Shown here one piece after another: positions 30,179 to 42,303 of a DNA stretch of 64,000 bases. How positions within the stretch are numbered: position 1 is the first letter of the stretch; each line of letters starts with the position of its first letter. The notes under the pieces are model-generated. The model saw nothing but the letters and a program-made list of their open reading frames with translations. It did not search any database and was not told the DNA's origin. Source of the stretch: Cordilura impudica (taxonomy: Eukaryota; Arthropoda; Insecta; Diptera; Scathophagidae); assembly GCA_963682025.1 (NCBI GenBank), contig OY821519.1, positions 196,882,920 to 196,946,919 on the forward strand. The letters are read 5' to 3'. The translations under genes and the position numbers were made by a program.

Positions 30179-32005
30179 TATAGTAAAACCCCCGAAGGGT
30201 TTGGGGCTATGTGGATATTGTCAAGTTTTATGCCCGTTTAAAGTTTTCATTTTTTTGGCCATCATTGTACAATATTAGACACAAAAACCAGTATAAGCGT
30301 TCCACAGGTTAATTCTGAGTTCGGACGTCTGCAATGAAATTTCATGGGGATTTTTTTGTAAAACATTTTAACCCTCTGCTGGCCCGTTTTACGTGTCATT
30401 TAAGACCTAATTTTGAATATATACTTAAAACTGTTGTTTAGAGGATCAAAATGTTCGGCGAATACGTTTAGCTGAAAATTTCACTATGGGTTACTGAAGA
30501 CGAAAAATTCATTCCACGATAGTAAATCGTAAATTTTATTTTATAACTTTTAACACAATCTTAAATGTATAATAGAATTCCCAGAGGGATATGTGCTGTG
30601 TAGCCACAGTAAAGTTTTATGGCCGTAAAAATTTTTTTTTCTATACGGGTAAATTTAATGATATTTTAAGAGGATTTTTTGTAGCAATTTTAAGAAGAAG
30701 AATTAAATTTCAGATGGCTTTTGCATTAATTACACTGTGCAACAAATTTCGGGTCATCGCCGCCAGCCTCAATAACTCCAATGAGAACTGAAAGTAGTAA
30801 AAAGAACTGCAAAAAGGTTTTGAAAAGTTAGCCCGAATTTATTTTTTTATGTGCCATTTTTGAGCCATTTTTTACCGTTTTTTGCACTATGAGTGAAAAT
30901 TTAAAAAAAAAGTATAAATATATGAAAATATTTAATGTGCGTATTGTGCGTACTTATTGTTGCATTGAATCCAATGTGGAAAAATATATTTTTTTCTTTA
31001 TTTCAACAAATGGTGGGCGTTATAGGCGTAGTCAAATATAAAAAAATTATCAATTTTGGATTAAAATGCACTACATGACATTCATTGTCTTTTTAAGAAA
31101 TATTTGAAACTATTCTAGATCAAATGCATCTGAAATTGTTTTGCATGGACCATCGAATAGTGAAATATATCTTCGGAATTTCGATACGGAACGATCTTCC
31201 GATTGTGGCAATGCAGTTAGGGCACTAAAAACGTCACTATATTTATATGATTTACGGTTTTTTCTTCGTTATAGACCTGTTGTTGATACATGCATAAAAG
31301 TTTAATGGATTATGTTCTCCAGCGTTAGTCCAAATAATTGGTTATTATTCCTCCATTCCATGAGATGATTGGAACAATGTTTGCAAACAATATTTGGTAA
31401 CCAATTTTCTTTAATGATGACTTGTAAGCTTCCAAAAAATCGGAACTAAACATAACAAAATCTGTTTATACCGATAGTGCTTGCTGCCATTATTTTTTTA
31501 ATTTTCACTTCTGTACACTTTCTTTGATTTTAAAATTTTAATGAAACGCGATAGACGTTTGTTCCCGAAATATACAAATTATTTGATCGAGCACAAAATC
31601 ATATTTTTATTGAAATTTAAATTATATGTTTTGTATATTTACAAGCTTTAAATAAAAAAAAATAAATTTACACAGTAAAGTGATAAAATAAAATTCAACA
31701 TTTTTAGGATTTACCATCGTAGAATGAATTTTTGAATTTTCCATTGTGAAATTTTCAGCTCAACATATTCGGCGAAAATTTTAAGTATCTATATGCCAGT
31801 TTTAGGCTACTTTTTCAGTACATATTCAAAAATAGGACTTAAATGACCCAAAAGGGCCAACAAAATCCCCATGAAATTTCATTGAAGACATCCGAACTCA
31901 GAATTAAGCTCAGAAGAAGTGGTGGCCAAAAAAAATTAAAATTTCAAACGGCTATAAAACTTGACTTTACTCATATAGCCCTAATCCTTTGGCGGTTTTA
32001 CTGTA
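30179..32005. mobile_element. Foldback-type element with long inverted arms
   Basis: The left arm (30181 to about 30545) and the reverse complement of the right arm (about 31665-32003) match collinearly over about 330 bp with gaps. Shared blocks include AGTAAAACC, GTCAAGTTTTAT, TTAATTCTGAGTTCGGA, AATGAAATTTCATGGGGATT, GTCATTTAAG and GCTGAAAATTTCAC. The tips read TAGTAAAACC and CAGTAAAACC and are flanked by TA on both sides, suggesting a Tc1/mariner-pogo relative. The centre has a short frame at 30591-30791 without a transposase motif. Non-autonomous. Confidence 0.7.
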
Positions 32006-32329
32006 CTTAACTAGTACAATCGCCTGACCTAGGAATAATTGACGCCCTTGATCATAACCCCCATTTTGTTCCATAGTGTTAAATTTATATGCTAGATGAT
32101 GATGAAAACCTATTGAATTCTAAAATATTTATGAATTATAACAAAAATGAATAGTACCTGGTTAAAGTTTTTACTGGCAACGGAGTTCCTACCAATTATT
32201 TTTCTGTGTGTACGATTTATGGAACACATTCTTAAAATCAGTTATGATTTCGATTTCGGACCTACAGGATCGATAAGAAACAATGATATCGACAGGGAGT
32301 TTAAAAAAGAAACATGTTTAAGATGAATA
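32006..32329. other. Spacer
   Basis: Short scraps resembling the Transib-like region (minus 1080-1140 motif) may occur on the plus strand near 32215-32285 (ATTTATGGAACACATTCTTA, then TATGATTTCGATTTCGGACC; compare FMEHILKLGYDLEFGPLG). This reads FMEHILKISYDFDFGPTG, so a second Transib-type scrap is likely here. Confidence 0.5.
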
Positions 32330-32607
32330 AAAAAAATTCATTCATATGTTATCAACGTCAGTGCTCGGAAATAATGGGCAGGATCAGACCAAGGATCGTA
32401 GTACGCCTATACAAAGTAAATGTTTGATGCTATATAGCTGGAGTCCTATAATAGAAGATGCCTTGGGACATTTTCCGAGTTCATTAATTATTAATGTGAT
32501 TAGATGCCCAAAACATGGGCGGGATCGGACCAATAGGCGCGTCACCTCCAATAGAATCTTGAAACTTATGACAAATATTATAATAACCTATGTGAGCCAA
32601 AAATAAA
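32330..32607. repeat. Family B repeat fragment
   Basis: AATAATGGGCAGGATCAGACC, AGCTGGAGTCCTATAATAG and CATGGGCGGGATCGGACC match the tandem-like phrases of family B. Confidence 0.5.
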
Positions 32608-33660
32608 AAAAAAATAAAAAATCGTCTAGTCAAAAATCGCCACAACCAAAAAGCGCGAATAAAAAAATCACCAAAAGCAAAAATTGCAACAAAAAACAAA
32701 AACAAGTAAGAAAATTATAGTCAGTCTAGACCGACTATACAATCCCCATACCATGGTTTAGAGACCCTATCGCTTCGGTCCAACTAATTGGATATAGAAA
32801 ATAAGCATAAACCAAATTTGAGTGGCATTGTTTTTAATTTTTTTGGCTGCAGATATGCAAAAGTTCATATCGGGTGCTATATTTATATGGAGACTAGGTC
32901 GAAAAATGAACCGAGCCTGACCATATTTGGTAAAGTCACTTATACTGTAAAAAAATATATACAAACCAAATTTGAGAAAAATCTGTGCAATATTTTTTTT
33001 TTTTTTTTGTAGATTTGAGTGAAGATCGGGAAGCAGCTCTATATGGGGCCTATGACTAAGAATTGCCCTGTAGGGACTATTTTTGGACTACCGCTTAATG
33101 GATATAATAAACATATAAAAATCCAATTTGACTGATATCCATATGATAATTTGGATCTTATGGCAATTTATGTCGATTTCATAGAGGTCATTTGTATGGG
33201 GACTAGGTCTGAATATGGATCGAATTTCACGAATTCCGACAGCGTTCATTCTGTGGCTGATAAAAGCTTATATGCCAAATTTGATTAAAATAAATTCACA
33301 TTTGCGACCTGTAGTTTGATTACAAGGTTAACATGGACACGCAGACGGACAGACGGACAGAAAGTGATTCTAAGTCGATCGTTATTACAAAAGATGGATC
33401 TAGGTAAAGTATTTTTGATAGTTACAAACAGCAGCATAAAGTCATTATACCCAAACCACATAGTGTTTTATAGGGTATAATCACCAAAGTAAAAAATCAC
33501 CTGCATCAAAAATTGTCAAAACCGCAAATCGTGAATAACAAAAATCATAAAAAAACGCCAAAATCAAAAATCGCAAATAACAAAAATCGCCAAAGTAAAA
33601 AAAACTAAAATCAAAATCGCAAAAAAACAATAATTGCCACAGTCAAAAATCGGCAAGAAT
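32608..33660. repeat. Degenerate minisatellite, split by a PE repeat
   Basis: Before (32608-32700) and after (33481-33660) the PE repeat, the sequence is a loose tandem array of AAAATCGCCAAAATC-like units of about 14-20 bp. The array was one block before the PE repeat inserted. Confidence 0.6.
32701..33480 (+). mobile_element. PE repeat, full length (copy 9)
   Basis: Forward copy from AACAAGTAAGAAAATTATAG with a slightly changed palindrome (TCAGTCTAGACCGACTATA), a short GGAC core and the end CCACATAGTGTTTTATAGGG, in which the terminal hairpin is damaged. It lies inside a minisatellite. Confidence 0.87.
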
Positions 33661-33770
33661 AAATAAATAAATCCGTTTTCTACAAAATGTATTCCCAGTT
33701 ATTTATTTCGTTGTGGTGGGTATAGCGAAGCGCATCGTGTTACAGCCAATATACTATATAATAAATGGAA
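33661..33770. repeat. Family B 3' end fragment
   Basis: TCTACAAAATGTATTCCCAG and TATAGCGAAGCGCATCGTGT match the right end of the element at 2810-3434. Confidence 0.6.
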
Positions 33771-33929
33771 TCAATATTCCAAATAAATAGATACAAATTA
33801 TAATTTACTTTTACTTTTATTGTTGTTTATAGAATAAAGTAAAAAAACTTATTTACAAAAAATATTTATGGTTAAATTTATTCATTAAAATAGCCGGAGT
33901 AAGTGATAACGATTTATTCATCTACAAAA

Positions 33930-34560
33930 CGCAAATTTTCATGCTAAATGCAATAACTGCTAAACCGATTTTAATCATTTTATATAACCTATTAAAACAA
34001 ACTACTAAAATATCTCAGCTGGATCAAAAGTTGCAGAGTGCGTCGAGAATATGTTTCAGTAGAGTGTTTTACTGCAATAAAGACAATTTGTTCAGCCAAA
34101 TCGTAACCATGGATAAGGCATGGGTCCACCATTTCACACCTGAAACAAAGAAACAGTCAAACAGTGGCAGCAATGGGGGAATCGTGTCCAAAATAGGCGG
34201 AGGCAGTTCCACCTGCAGGCTTGGTTATGGCGTCTATTGTTTGGGATTCAGGTGGTATAATTTTATTTGTTATCTATTTGTTCTAACCTATTGCAGACTT
34301 TAATTGATAAAATTAGGGGAAAAGGCAGCATTTGTCAAAAAAGTAGTTGTTTTATCAAGACAATGGACCAGTTTATATGTCGTCCAATATCGCGCTGCCC
34401 AAAACCATTCCCTCAGGTTATTGTTTATCATCAAACTTGTTAAATTTGATCGGTGTTAAAAGATTTGCAAACAACGAAGAGTGGAGTCTGCTATTGAAAG
34501 GAGCTAGACAGTTTCTATTGTAAACAGTGTATGGAAACTATTATCAAGCTAAAAGGAGAT
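33930..34560 (+). pseudogene. mariner transposase fossil 1
   Basis: In broken plus-strand frames: FSQIVTMDKAWVHHFTPETK then KQSKQW (34085-34160). This matches the mariner motif (I)TGDEKWVHHYDPETKRQSxQW, where the first catalytic Asp falls in the MDKAW block. Then, near 34350, YQDNGPVYMSSNIALPK resembles the second catalytic block (QDNAPVH). A C-terminal stretch with FANNEEW and ending near 34560 follows. Several stops and frameshifts; no terminal repeats identified. Inactive. Confidence 0.7.
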
Positions 34561-34619
34561 AATGTTAAGGAATAAAGAGAACTGTAATCAAATTTGTTGT
34601 GTTTTCCTAGTATGTTCGT

Positions 34620-34915
34620 GTTGTTCTGGAACAGCCCACATATGCGTTGAGTGCGTGAAGCTATTAGTAATAAGAGGCCAGAGTTATGGCATAAAACTGT
34701 TGGTATTTATACCACGATAATGCGCCATTTACACCGCGATGGTTTTTCGCCGTTCCACAGGCCATTCCGGAAAGTGATTTTAACAACTGTTTCCAGTACT
34801 GGGCAAAAATGTTGCCATAAGTGTGTTGTATCGAACGGCTGTAATTGGAAGGCGCTGAAGTTTATTTATTTCATAAGAAAAGTCACCACACAGTAGAACT
34901 TCATGGGTGCTTTTT
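34620..34915 (+). pseudogene. mariner transposase fossil 2 (internally deleted)
   Basis: Begins VREAISNKRPELWH, the segment just before the second catalytic block of a different mariner family; then a frame change gives YHDNAPFTPRWFF. The next piece, AIPESDFNNCFQYWAKMLP with HKCVVSNG in another frame, is the mariner C-terminus (ESDFxxCFxxWxxRxxKCVxxxG). The part between, which should hold the third catalytic Asp, is missing. The 3' text HTVELHG plus a hydrophobic tail ends at a 20-base A run (34947-34966). Confidence 0.65.
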
Positions 34916-34966
34916 TGTTTTTTGGACAGTCACTTGTCTGGTTATAAAAAAAAAAAAAAAAAAAAA

Positions 34967-35391
34967 TTACATAAAAAATGTTTTAATGCTACCGGAATGG
35001 TTTTGATGGTGCCGGTCCGATCACCAATATATATATGCTTTGCACAAAGCTAAAAATAAAACTCATGGTTTTGAAGTTATTTGAATCATGTTTTGCATAT
35101 GACCTTAAAGATGGTCTCATTATGATTTTAAACATTTTTGAACTGGCCAATTTCTAGAAAAATTATTTTAAATATTCATTTTATTCTTACTTTTCAACAC
35201 ATGTTGCATTCAAATAAATTTTTTAAAACTAATGATATATTTCAAACCCTTGACTTAATTCAATGGAAATTTCACTTACATGTTTTAAGGTTTCGTGGAA
35301 ATTAATAATAAACAAAAAGAGCATTTTTCCATATAACATATTTTACTTAGTTACAAAATTCATTAAATAAAAAGCTGACAAATATTAATTT
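34967..35391. other. Spacer
   Basis: AT-rich, nothing recognised. Confidence 0.4.
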
Positions 35392-36127
35392 AACAAGTAT
35401 GAAAATAATAGGCGGTCTATGCCGACTATACGATACACTATACCATATGATTCAATACCCCATCTTCCAGCTAATTAGATATAGAAAATAAGAATAAACC
35501 AAATTTGAGATTGACATTGTTATTATATTTTTTGCCTTCGGATATAATATCGGATGCTATATTTATATGGGGACTTGGTCGAAAAATGGATCGATCCTGA
35601 CCATATTTGTTAAGGTCACTTATTTTTTTGCAAAAATATATTTAAGAAAAATTTGTGCAACATTTTTGTTTTTCTTTTTTAAGTGAGGATCGAGAATCAG
35701 CTTCATATGGGGGCTATAACTAAGAATCTTCCTATAGAGTTTATTTTTGGACTACTGATATATGAATACATATACAAACCCAATTTGGCCGCGATCAATA
35801 TGATAATTTGGATATTATGGAAATTTAAGTAGAGCTCATAGGGGTCATTTGTACATAGACCGATTTTCTGAACATAGACCGATTTTCACCAATTTAAACA
35901 GCGTTCATCGTATGGCCGATGTTCATACTGTAGTTTTATAACAATGTTTACATGAACACACAGACATACGAACGGATGGACAGACGGATATTGCAAATTC
36001 GACTCAGGAAGTGATTCTGAGTTGATCAGTATAAAAAGAGGTGGGTCTGGGTCGAATATTTTTGGTAGTTACAAACATCAGCACAAAGTCAATATACCCT
36101 GACCACACAGTGGTATAGGGTATAAAA
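35392..36127 (+). mobile_element. PE repeat, diverged full length (copy 10)
   Basis: An older forward copy. The palindrome has decayed to AGGCGGTCTATGCCGACTA, the core to GAACGGATGGACAGACGGA, and the end reads CCACACAGTGGTATAGGG. Confidence 0.8.
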
Positions 36128-36154
36128 ATAATTAATGATATTATTTTATGGAAA

Positions 36155-36437
36155 ACTAGCTGTTTCTACCCGGTCTTGCCCGGGATCCGAAGGACTTGAA
36201 AAATGGTTCACTATGCTTACCCAGCGCAGAGTACTTAGTCCCCAATGAACAAATTCCCCAAAAAAATGAAATTTCTCCCCAAAAATTTTTATGAGATTGG
36301 AGAATTTGTTCATGATGAAGAACTTTCCCAATGTTTACGTTTTTTTGGGAGTAAATTCATCTTTTATTTCAATTTAAAATTTTTTGATTTTTTAATTTAG
36401 AAGTTTTTTTATAAGACCGCTGTGAAACCGCGTTAAC
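36155..36437. mobile_element. Helitron-like terminal fragment
   Basis: Starts ACTAGCTGTTTCTACCCGG with an inner hairpin ACCCGGtcttGCCCGGG, close to the ACTAGC...ACCCG end of family B. It then runs into CAGAGTACTTAGTCCCCAATG, whose reverse complement recurs at 37250-37280 and 42965-42995. Non-coding end of a Helitron-like element, cut by PE repeat copy 11. Confidence 0.5.
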
Positions 36438-37240
36438 TTTTTATACCCTATACCACTATGTGGTTTGGGTATAATCACTTTGTGCTGCTGTTTGTAACTG
36501 CCAAAAATATTTGACCTAGACCCATCTTTTATTACACCAATCGAATCAGAATCATTAACTGATTCGATTTAACGATGTCCGTCCGTCCGTCCGTCCGTCT
36601 GTGTGTCTATGTAAACTTTGTAATCAAACTGCAGGTCGCAAATATGAGTATATTTTGACAAAAATTGGTATATAATATTTGATCGGCCGTTGGCCGAACG
36701 CTGTTGAAATTGGTGAGAATCGGTCCATGTTCAGACCAAGCCCCCATACAAATGACCCCTATGAAATCGACTTAAATTTCCATAAGATACAAATTGTCAT
36801 ATAGATCTTAGTCAAATTGGGTTTATATGCGTTTATTACATCCATTAATGAGTAGTCCAAAAATGATCCCTATGGGACAACTCTTAGTCATAGGCCCCAT
36901 ATAGAGCTGCTTCCCGATCTTCACTTAAATCTATCAAAAAACAAAAATATTGCACTGATTCTTCTCAAATTTGGTTTGTATACATTTTTGCAAAATATAA
37001 GAGACTTTACCAAACATAGTCAGGATCGGTCCATTTTTGGGCCTTGCCTCCATATAGATATAGCATCCGATATGAACTTTTTCATATCTGCAGCCAAAAA
37101 ATTAATAAAAATCCCACTCAAATTTGGTTTATGCTTTTTTTATATGTCCAGTTAGTTGGGCCTATGAGATAGGGTCTCTAAACGCATGGTATAGGGTATC
37201 ATATAGTCGGTCTAGACCGACTATAATTTTCTTACTTGTT
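36438..37240 (-). mobile_element. PE repeat, full length (copy 11)
   Basis: Reversed copy with an intact ACCACTATGTGGT hairpin end, four GTCC units near 36578 and a perfect 20-bp palindrome at 37205-37224. Confidence 0.88.
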
Positions 37241-37244
37241 TTTT

Positions 37245-37900
37245 TTTTTGGGAATTTGCTCATTGGGGACTAAGCACTCAGCGCCTGATTACCATTACAA
37301 CTAACTATGTTTATGCGTGGATTGTTTGGAGTGTATGATGTCTAAAAGTTACGAATTTTAGTTCTTCTAGAGCTTTGGGATATACAACATTTCTGGTTTT
37401 GCCGTCTGCTGCATATACGAAAATATTCTGCTGGCTCCCAGCTCTGGAGCAGACGACATATAATTGTCTATGAAAAACCAGGGCTTTCTATGTTGATACC
37501 TGTTACCGTTATAGATTGCCCTCTTATGTACATTATATTAGGAAAAACTTTTTATACCATCTCTTGCAATGAAGGAACCAAATTACAAAAGTTTTCTGGT
37601 ACGGATATTACAGTCATTTCAGGATGTTCACATTCCCTGGGCTGACCCTGTCTAATGAGTTGGGCCTGAAGACGTTGTTGAGTCATTTCAGGAGTTTCAG
37701 GAGTTTCATATTCTCTCGACTCAGCTTGTCTTAGCCGCTGGATTTCTAGATGCACTTGAGTAGATTCGGGCATTTCCGCTTCTCTTAACAAAGCTTGTCT
37801 TGATCTTTGGGCTTCAAGACGTTTATGGGTTTGCTCAGGTGTTTCAACATTTCTCGTCCCAGATTGTCTAACTCGTTGAGGCTCGATACGGATTCTCTAG
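37245..37900 (-). pseudogene. Helitron protein remnant: repeat region fused to helicase C-terminus
   Basis: Read on the minus strand. From about 37900 to 37552 there is an open region built of about 20-residue repeats with the pattern ETPExTQxRLxxQRLRQAxSRE, for example TQVHLEIQRLRQAESREYE and MTQQRLQAQLIRQGQPREC. Such repeats occur, from memory, in the N-terminal part of some Helitron proteins. Directly after comes the C-terminal helicase end: RGQSITVTGINIESPGFS, RQLYVVCSRAGSQQNIFVYA and DGKTRNVVYPKALEELKF (37530-37340). The whole Rep domain and most of the helicase are missing, so this is an internally deleted, non-autonomous derivative. A related copy lies at 42900-43560. Confidence 0.65.
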
Positions 37901-38257
37901 AGTTCAGTTTAGTCTAGCACGGCCTATATGCTTATGCTTTCATGTGCAAGTCACAATTGTAAATAGTTCTTTTTACACCTTTATAACTCACTTATAAAGT
38001 GAAAACGATGAAATAGAAATATTTGTAATTAGTTGCTTTCCAATGTAGTTAAAAAGCCGAGATGGAAATACTTGTATGTACTAACCTCATCGGAGTAATC
38101 TTACAGTTGTAATCAACCTGTATTTGTTTAACAATGAAATAAATCTGTAAACTCAAGAGTTGCAAGTAAAGAGATTTATGCACAAAGTTTTAGGGAAGTC
38201 CATTGAAACATTAAAATATGTTAACAAACAAAAAAACGTATATAGAAGATTAAAAAA
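37901..38257. other. Internal Helitron-like or spacer sequence
   Basis: AT-rich. It lies between the Helitron remnant and its tandem repeats, so it may be part of the same element. No motif seen. Confidence 0.35.
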
Positions 38258-38665
38258 AAGTGGGCGTGGCCGATAAAAATATGTGACGACCTTGCCTGGG
38301 ATATGAGAATAATGTGTAGTAAACTCGAGCGAAACCCGTAAAAAATTTAAAAAAGTGGGCGTAAAAGTATGCGTGGCTGGTAAGAAGCATATAATGACCT
38401 TCCCTGGAGTACAGACGTCGTGTGTACCAAATTTTAGAGAAATCCATTTTCAAATAAAAATTTGTATAGCGACCAAATATACCAAAAAACAAAAATGAAT
38501 TGTATATCAAAAGTGGGCGTAAGAGTAGGCGTGGCCTGTAAAAAGCATATGGCGACTATGGTATCGATATCGTATGTGCTAAATTTCAGAGAAATCCGTT
38601 GAAAAATACAAAGTTCTATAACGGTCAAACAAACAAACAAACAAACAGAAAATGAATTTTATATA
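38258..38665. repeat. Tandem repeats of about 155 bp (family D), three units
   Basis: The units start near 38258, 38352 and 38508. Each has AAAAGTGGGCGT, GGCGTGGC, AAGAAGCATAT, a CCTGGAGTACAG-like phrase and TTCAGAGAAATCCGTTGAAA. The last ends with an (AAAC)n run. Two similar units occur at 43590-43890, also beside a Helitron-like remnant, and part of one at 47790-47910. Confidence 0.7.
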
Positions 38666-38833
38666 GATATCGATAGCAGTCCTACCAACTTCACTCAGTT
38701 ACAATAGAACAAGTTTTCACAAAATGATATTTAAATTAATTTAAAAAAAAAAATGTAAAAAAAACACCACGTATTAAATGTACTTAACCAAATGTTGGCC
38801 TGATATTTCCCCAAAATATAATTTGCAAACAAG

Positions 38834-40620
38834 TTAGTTAGTTAGTTAGTTAGTTTATTTAGTAGTATTTATAATACTTAAAAAAATTTCAAATATGATT
38901 ATTTTACAGATTTTACTTTACAAAATATTATTTAATTCATTGTTTTTTACAAATTGTACCATATTTCTCCTACATATACTCATATTTCTTTCTGTTTTAA
39001 CATTATCTGGTAAGTGATTGTATAATTTAAGTCCTTTAAAGAATAGAGATCATTGCATTAGCTGGAAATTTTCAGAATTTCTAAGGTTGTACGGTTGTAT
39101 TTCTCTCACATAGTCAATTTGTTCAGTAAGGTATTCAGGTGCGTTTCCCATTTTCATTTTCTGAATGAATTGCAGTGTGTTAAGTTCCAGTCTTTGTTGA
39201 ATATTTAACCATTTCAGTGTGTCTAGCATTAGTTGAATTGGAGCATATATATTATATTTTAATATTGACCGCATAGCTTTATGTTGTAATTTTTGTTATC
39301 TTTCGATTTGTGTTGTTGAGCAGCAAGTGTATATGATTGTGGAGCCGAATTCAAAATGTGGTTTTATCATGGTGTTATACATATGTATTGCCGTTATTTG
39401 AGATATTTTATTTCCAACCCGTTTAAAAAATCCAAATATTTTTTTCAATTTTTTTACATATATAATCAATGTGTTCTTTTAGGTTTAAGACTTTATCGAT
39501 TATAAAACCTAGGTATTTAATTTTATTAACTTTTTCTATTTCTTCATTATTAATTGTAATTATTGATTCACTGTTTATATATATTTCAGGTAGTTTAGTT
39601 TTGTTTTCATTAAGTTTTAATCTATTCATTTTAAGCCAATTATTTATGTTATTTAAGTCGTGCATTAGATTTGTTCTACATTGTTCATCTCTGTCACCTT
39701 CCGCGTATATTAATGTGTCATCGGCATAAAGAACTATTTCGCATTTCTTTAGCATATTTGGCAAATCATTTATGTATATTATAAATAATAGTGCGCCTAG
39801 AATAGAACCTTGAGGTACTCCGAATTCATTGTTTACTTCGTTTGATTTTGTACCATTAACTTTTGTTGTTTGCTTTCTATTTGTAAGATATGATTTAAAC
39901 CAATTTAATTCAATTTCTCTGATGCCGTACATATATAGTTTTTGAATAAGTATTTCTCTATCAATGGTCTCAAATGCTCTTTTGAAATCCAAAAATATTG
40001 CCATTATTTTTTTCTTTCTATTTATATATTTCCATCTATTTATTACATAATTAACTGTTGTTTCGCATGAGAATTTTTTTCTAAATCCCGATTGACATTT
40101 TGAAAATAAATTATGTTGTTCCATGTATGTTTCCATTTGTTCCCTAACAATTTTTTCAATAACTTTTTCACAAGTTTTCAGAGTGTTTATTGGACGAAAT
40201 TCATCACATTTATTTGTTTTTGCGATTTTTTATATTGGTGTTACCATTGAGTATATCCAAATATCCGGGAAAACTCCTGTTTCAAGTGATTTATTTATTA
40301 TATCACAAATTGATTTTCCTATAATATTCCAGTTATCCATAATGACCTTAATTGTAACATTGTTGAAATCTGGTTTATTTTTCATATTCTTACAAATATT
40401 TTGAATTTCTTGGATTGTTATTGCACGGAATCTAAATCTATTTATTATCACAGGTATATTGTTTATATATTGCACATTTTCTATTGTATTATTAATTGAC
40501 TTAATACTATTAACAAAATAATTATTAAATTGGGTGGCTATTTGGTAGTTATCCTTATATTCTATATCACAAACCGAAACCATTTTGTCTCTCCACCCTA
40601 CTGGTTTACCATAAGGGGCT
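38834..40620 (-). pseudogene. CR1/Jockey-like LINE, 3' half of ORF2 with tetranucleotide tail
   Basis: Minus strand. From about 40610, GKPVGWRDKMVSVCDIEYKD, then TIKVIMDNWNIIGKSICDII and TGVFPDIWIYSMVTPI. The frame continues past one TAA (40232-40230) with KIAKTNKCDEFRPINTLKTC and the RT palm: IMAIFLDFKRAFETIDREIL, GVPQGSILGALLFIIYINDL and IVLYADDTLIYAEGD (YADD intact). After a stop at 39423 come YNTMIKPHFEFGSTI, MRSILKYNIYAPIQLMLDTL and QPYNLRNSENF to about 39050. The 5' part (endonuclease) is missing and there is no RNase H. The 3' end is an (AACT)n run (38834-38865 on plus as TTAG units), a common LINE tail. Few stops, so moderately young. Clade placement is tentative. Confidence 0.8.
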
Positions 40621-42300
40621 ACATTTAGTTAAATTATCCTAAAAATTAGGCAGCATTTACATTTTGGTTTTCCTCGAAAATTTTTATAACATCCTATCAG
40701 AGGTCCACCATTTCGATATCACTTATGTTTCTAAAATGTTAATTCAAACGTTTTCGATTCAGCCATTTACATTTTTTTTTGTGGGCAAATGGAGATGTAA
40801 GTGTACCTCTAAGGCTTCGCTTGTTTCTACCTACTCGCTTTATGTTAATTTTTGATAATTTTATTTCTTTCTTTTTTTTTGACACTTGATGGAGATTATA
40901 TGACATGTGCACGAACATATGTGAACATTAGTCCAGTTTCTAGTTTCGTTCTCGTTTTTAAAGAATATTTTAAAAATATATAACAGATTGTAAAATTTAA
41001 TATACGGGGACATAAGTTTAGAAAATGTGATTATGTAAGCTTTGACAAAAAAATACGTACTAAAGTTTATTTGAATGAAAAACAAACAATAGTGTTTTGC
41101 TATTTTGCATATTCATATTTAAATGATATCTTGTTATTAAACTATTAGAAAAGGTGCGAGAATTACTTAATTGGGTACTAAAGAACTTACATCTATGAAA
41201 TATGATTCATGATTTGGGAGTCATTTTCAGATTTAGTTTAAAAAAAAAAAAAATAAAAAGTTTTAGCTTTTTCTACATTTCTGGTCATACAAAAAATTCA
41301 CCCTAAAATATAATGTATGTATTTCAAGATAGTTAAACTAAAGAAAATTTAATTTATACACTACTTTTTTTTTTAGCAAAATAATGACTTTACTAAATAT
41401 AGTCATGATAGGTCCATATAAAATTAGCACCGATATGAAGTTTTTCATACCTGCCAGCAACAAATTAATAACAATGCCACTCAAATTTTTGATATGCTTA
41501 TTTTCTACATCAATTTATGAGCTCAGAAAAGTTGGATTTTTGAGCCTTTCTCTAAAATCAAGGTTTTGGCTATTGTAAAGTCATACTAGATCTACTATAA
41601 CTTTTTAATTTTTTTAACCGACTTTACGATGTATCATGAGGTCATAATTGGATGTAGAAAAAAAAAACGAACAATGTTTGTGTGGCATGTTTTTAATTTG
41701 TTCCTCTTAGATATAAAGAACTTCATATTAGATTCTATTTGTGTTGTAGTTACATAAATATAAGCTTACATATATTGTAAAGCTCTGGTTAAATTTGGTG
41801 TTGTAAGATTCAATATTTAGGTGCTGCAACCAGCAGATGTGAAGTTGCACCTAAATGTTGTAGGCAAATTTAACATCAATATTTGTTGCAACGGGTTTTT
41901 TTTTATAAATTCCTCAAGTCGGATATAATTATATGAAAAAAAAAAACAGTTAATATTGTTGGTTTGGAAAATAAAATAAATAAAAAGGGCGGCTATTTAT
42001 AATTCAATGTATATGTATATAATATTATTTATTCAGAAATAAGTAAAAAAAACAAGTGATGTTTATTAAGGGTGCTGTGTGCTCACCGTTTTGGTTGATG
42101 ATTTCAAAGTGAAAGTTTTTAAACTCAAATTGGTATAACTATGCTTATGCCATTTTACGATAACTTGTAGATAAATATATTCACAACAGTACAGTAATTC
42201 ACAATAGAATTTAACGATATGTAGTTATAAAAAAAACTGTTATAATGTTTCGGATTTGCCAAAGTCACAATGTATATCTACAATTACGTTAATACATCGA
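40621..42300. other. AT-rich stretch with an old PE repeat scrap
   Basis: No gene recognised. At about 41384-41510 a decayed reversed PE repeat is visible (ATGACTTTACTAAATATAGT, then TGATAGGTCCATAT and ATGAAGTTTTTCATACCTGC). The rest shows only homopolymer runs. Confidence 0.45.
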
Positions 42301-42303
42301 TTT

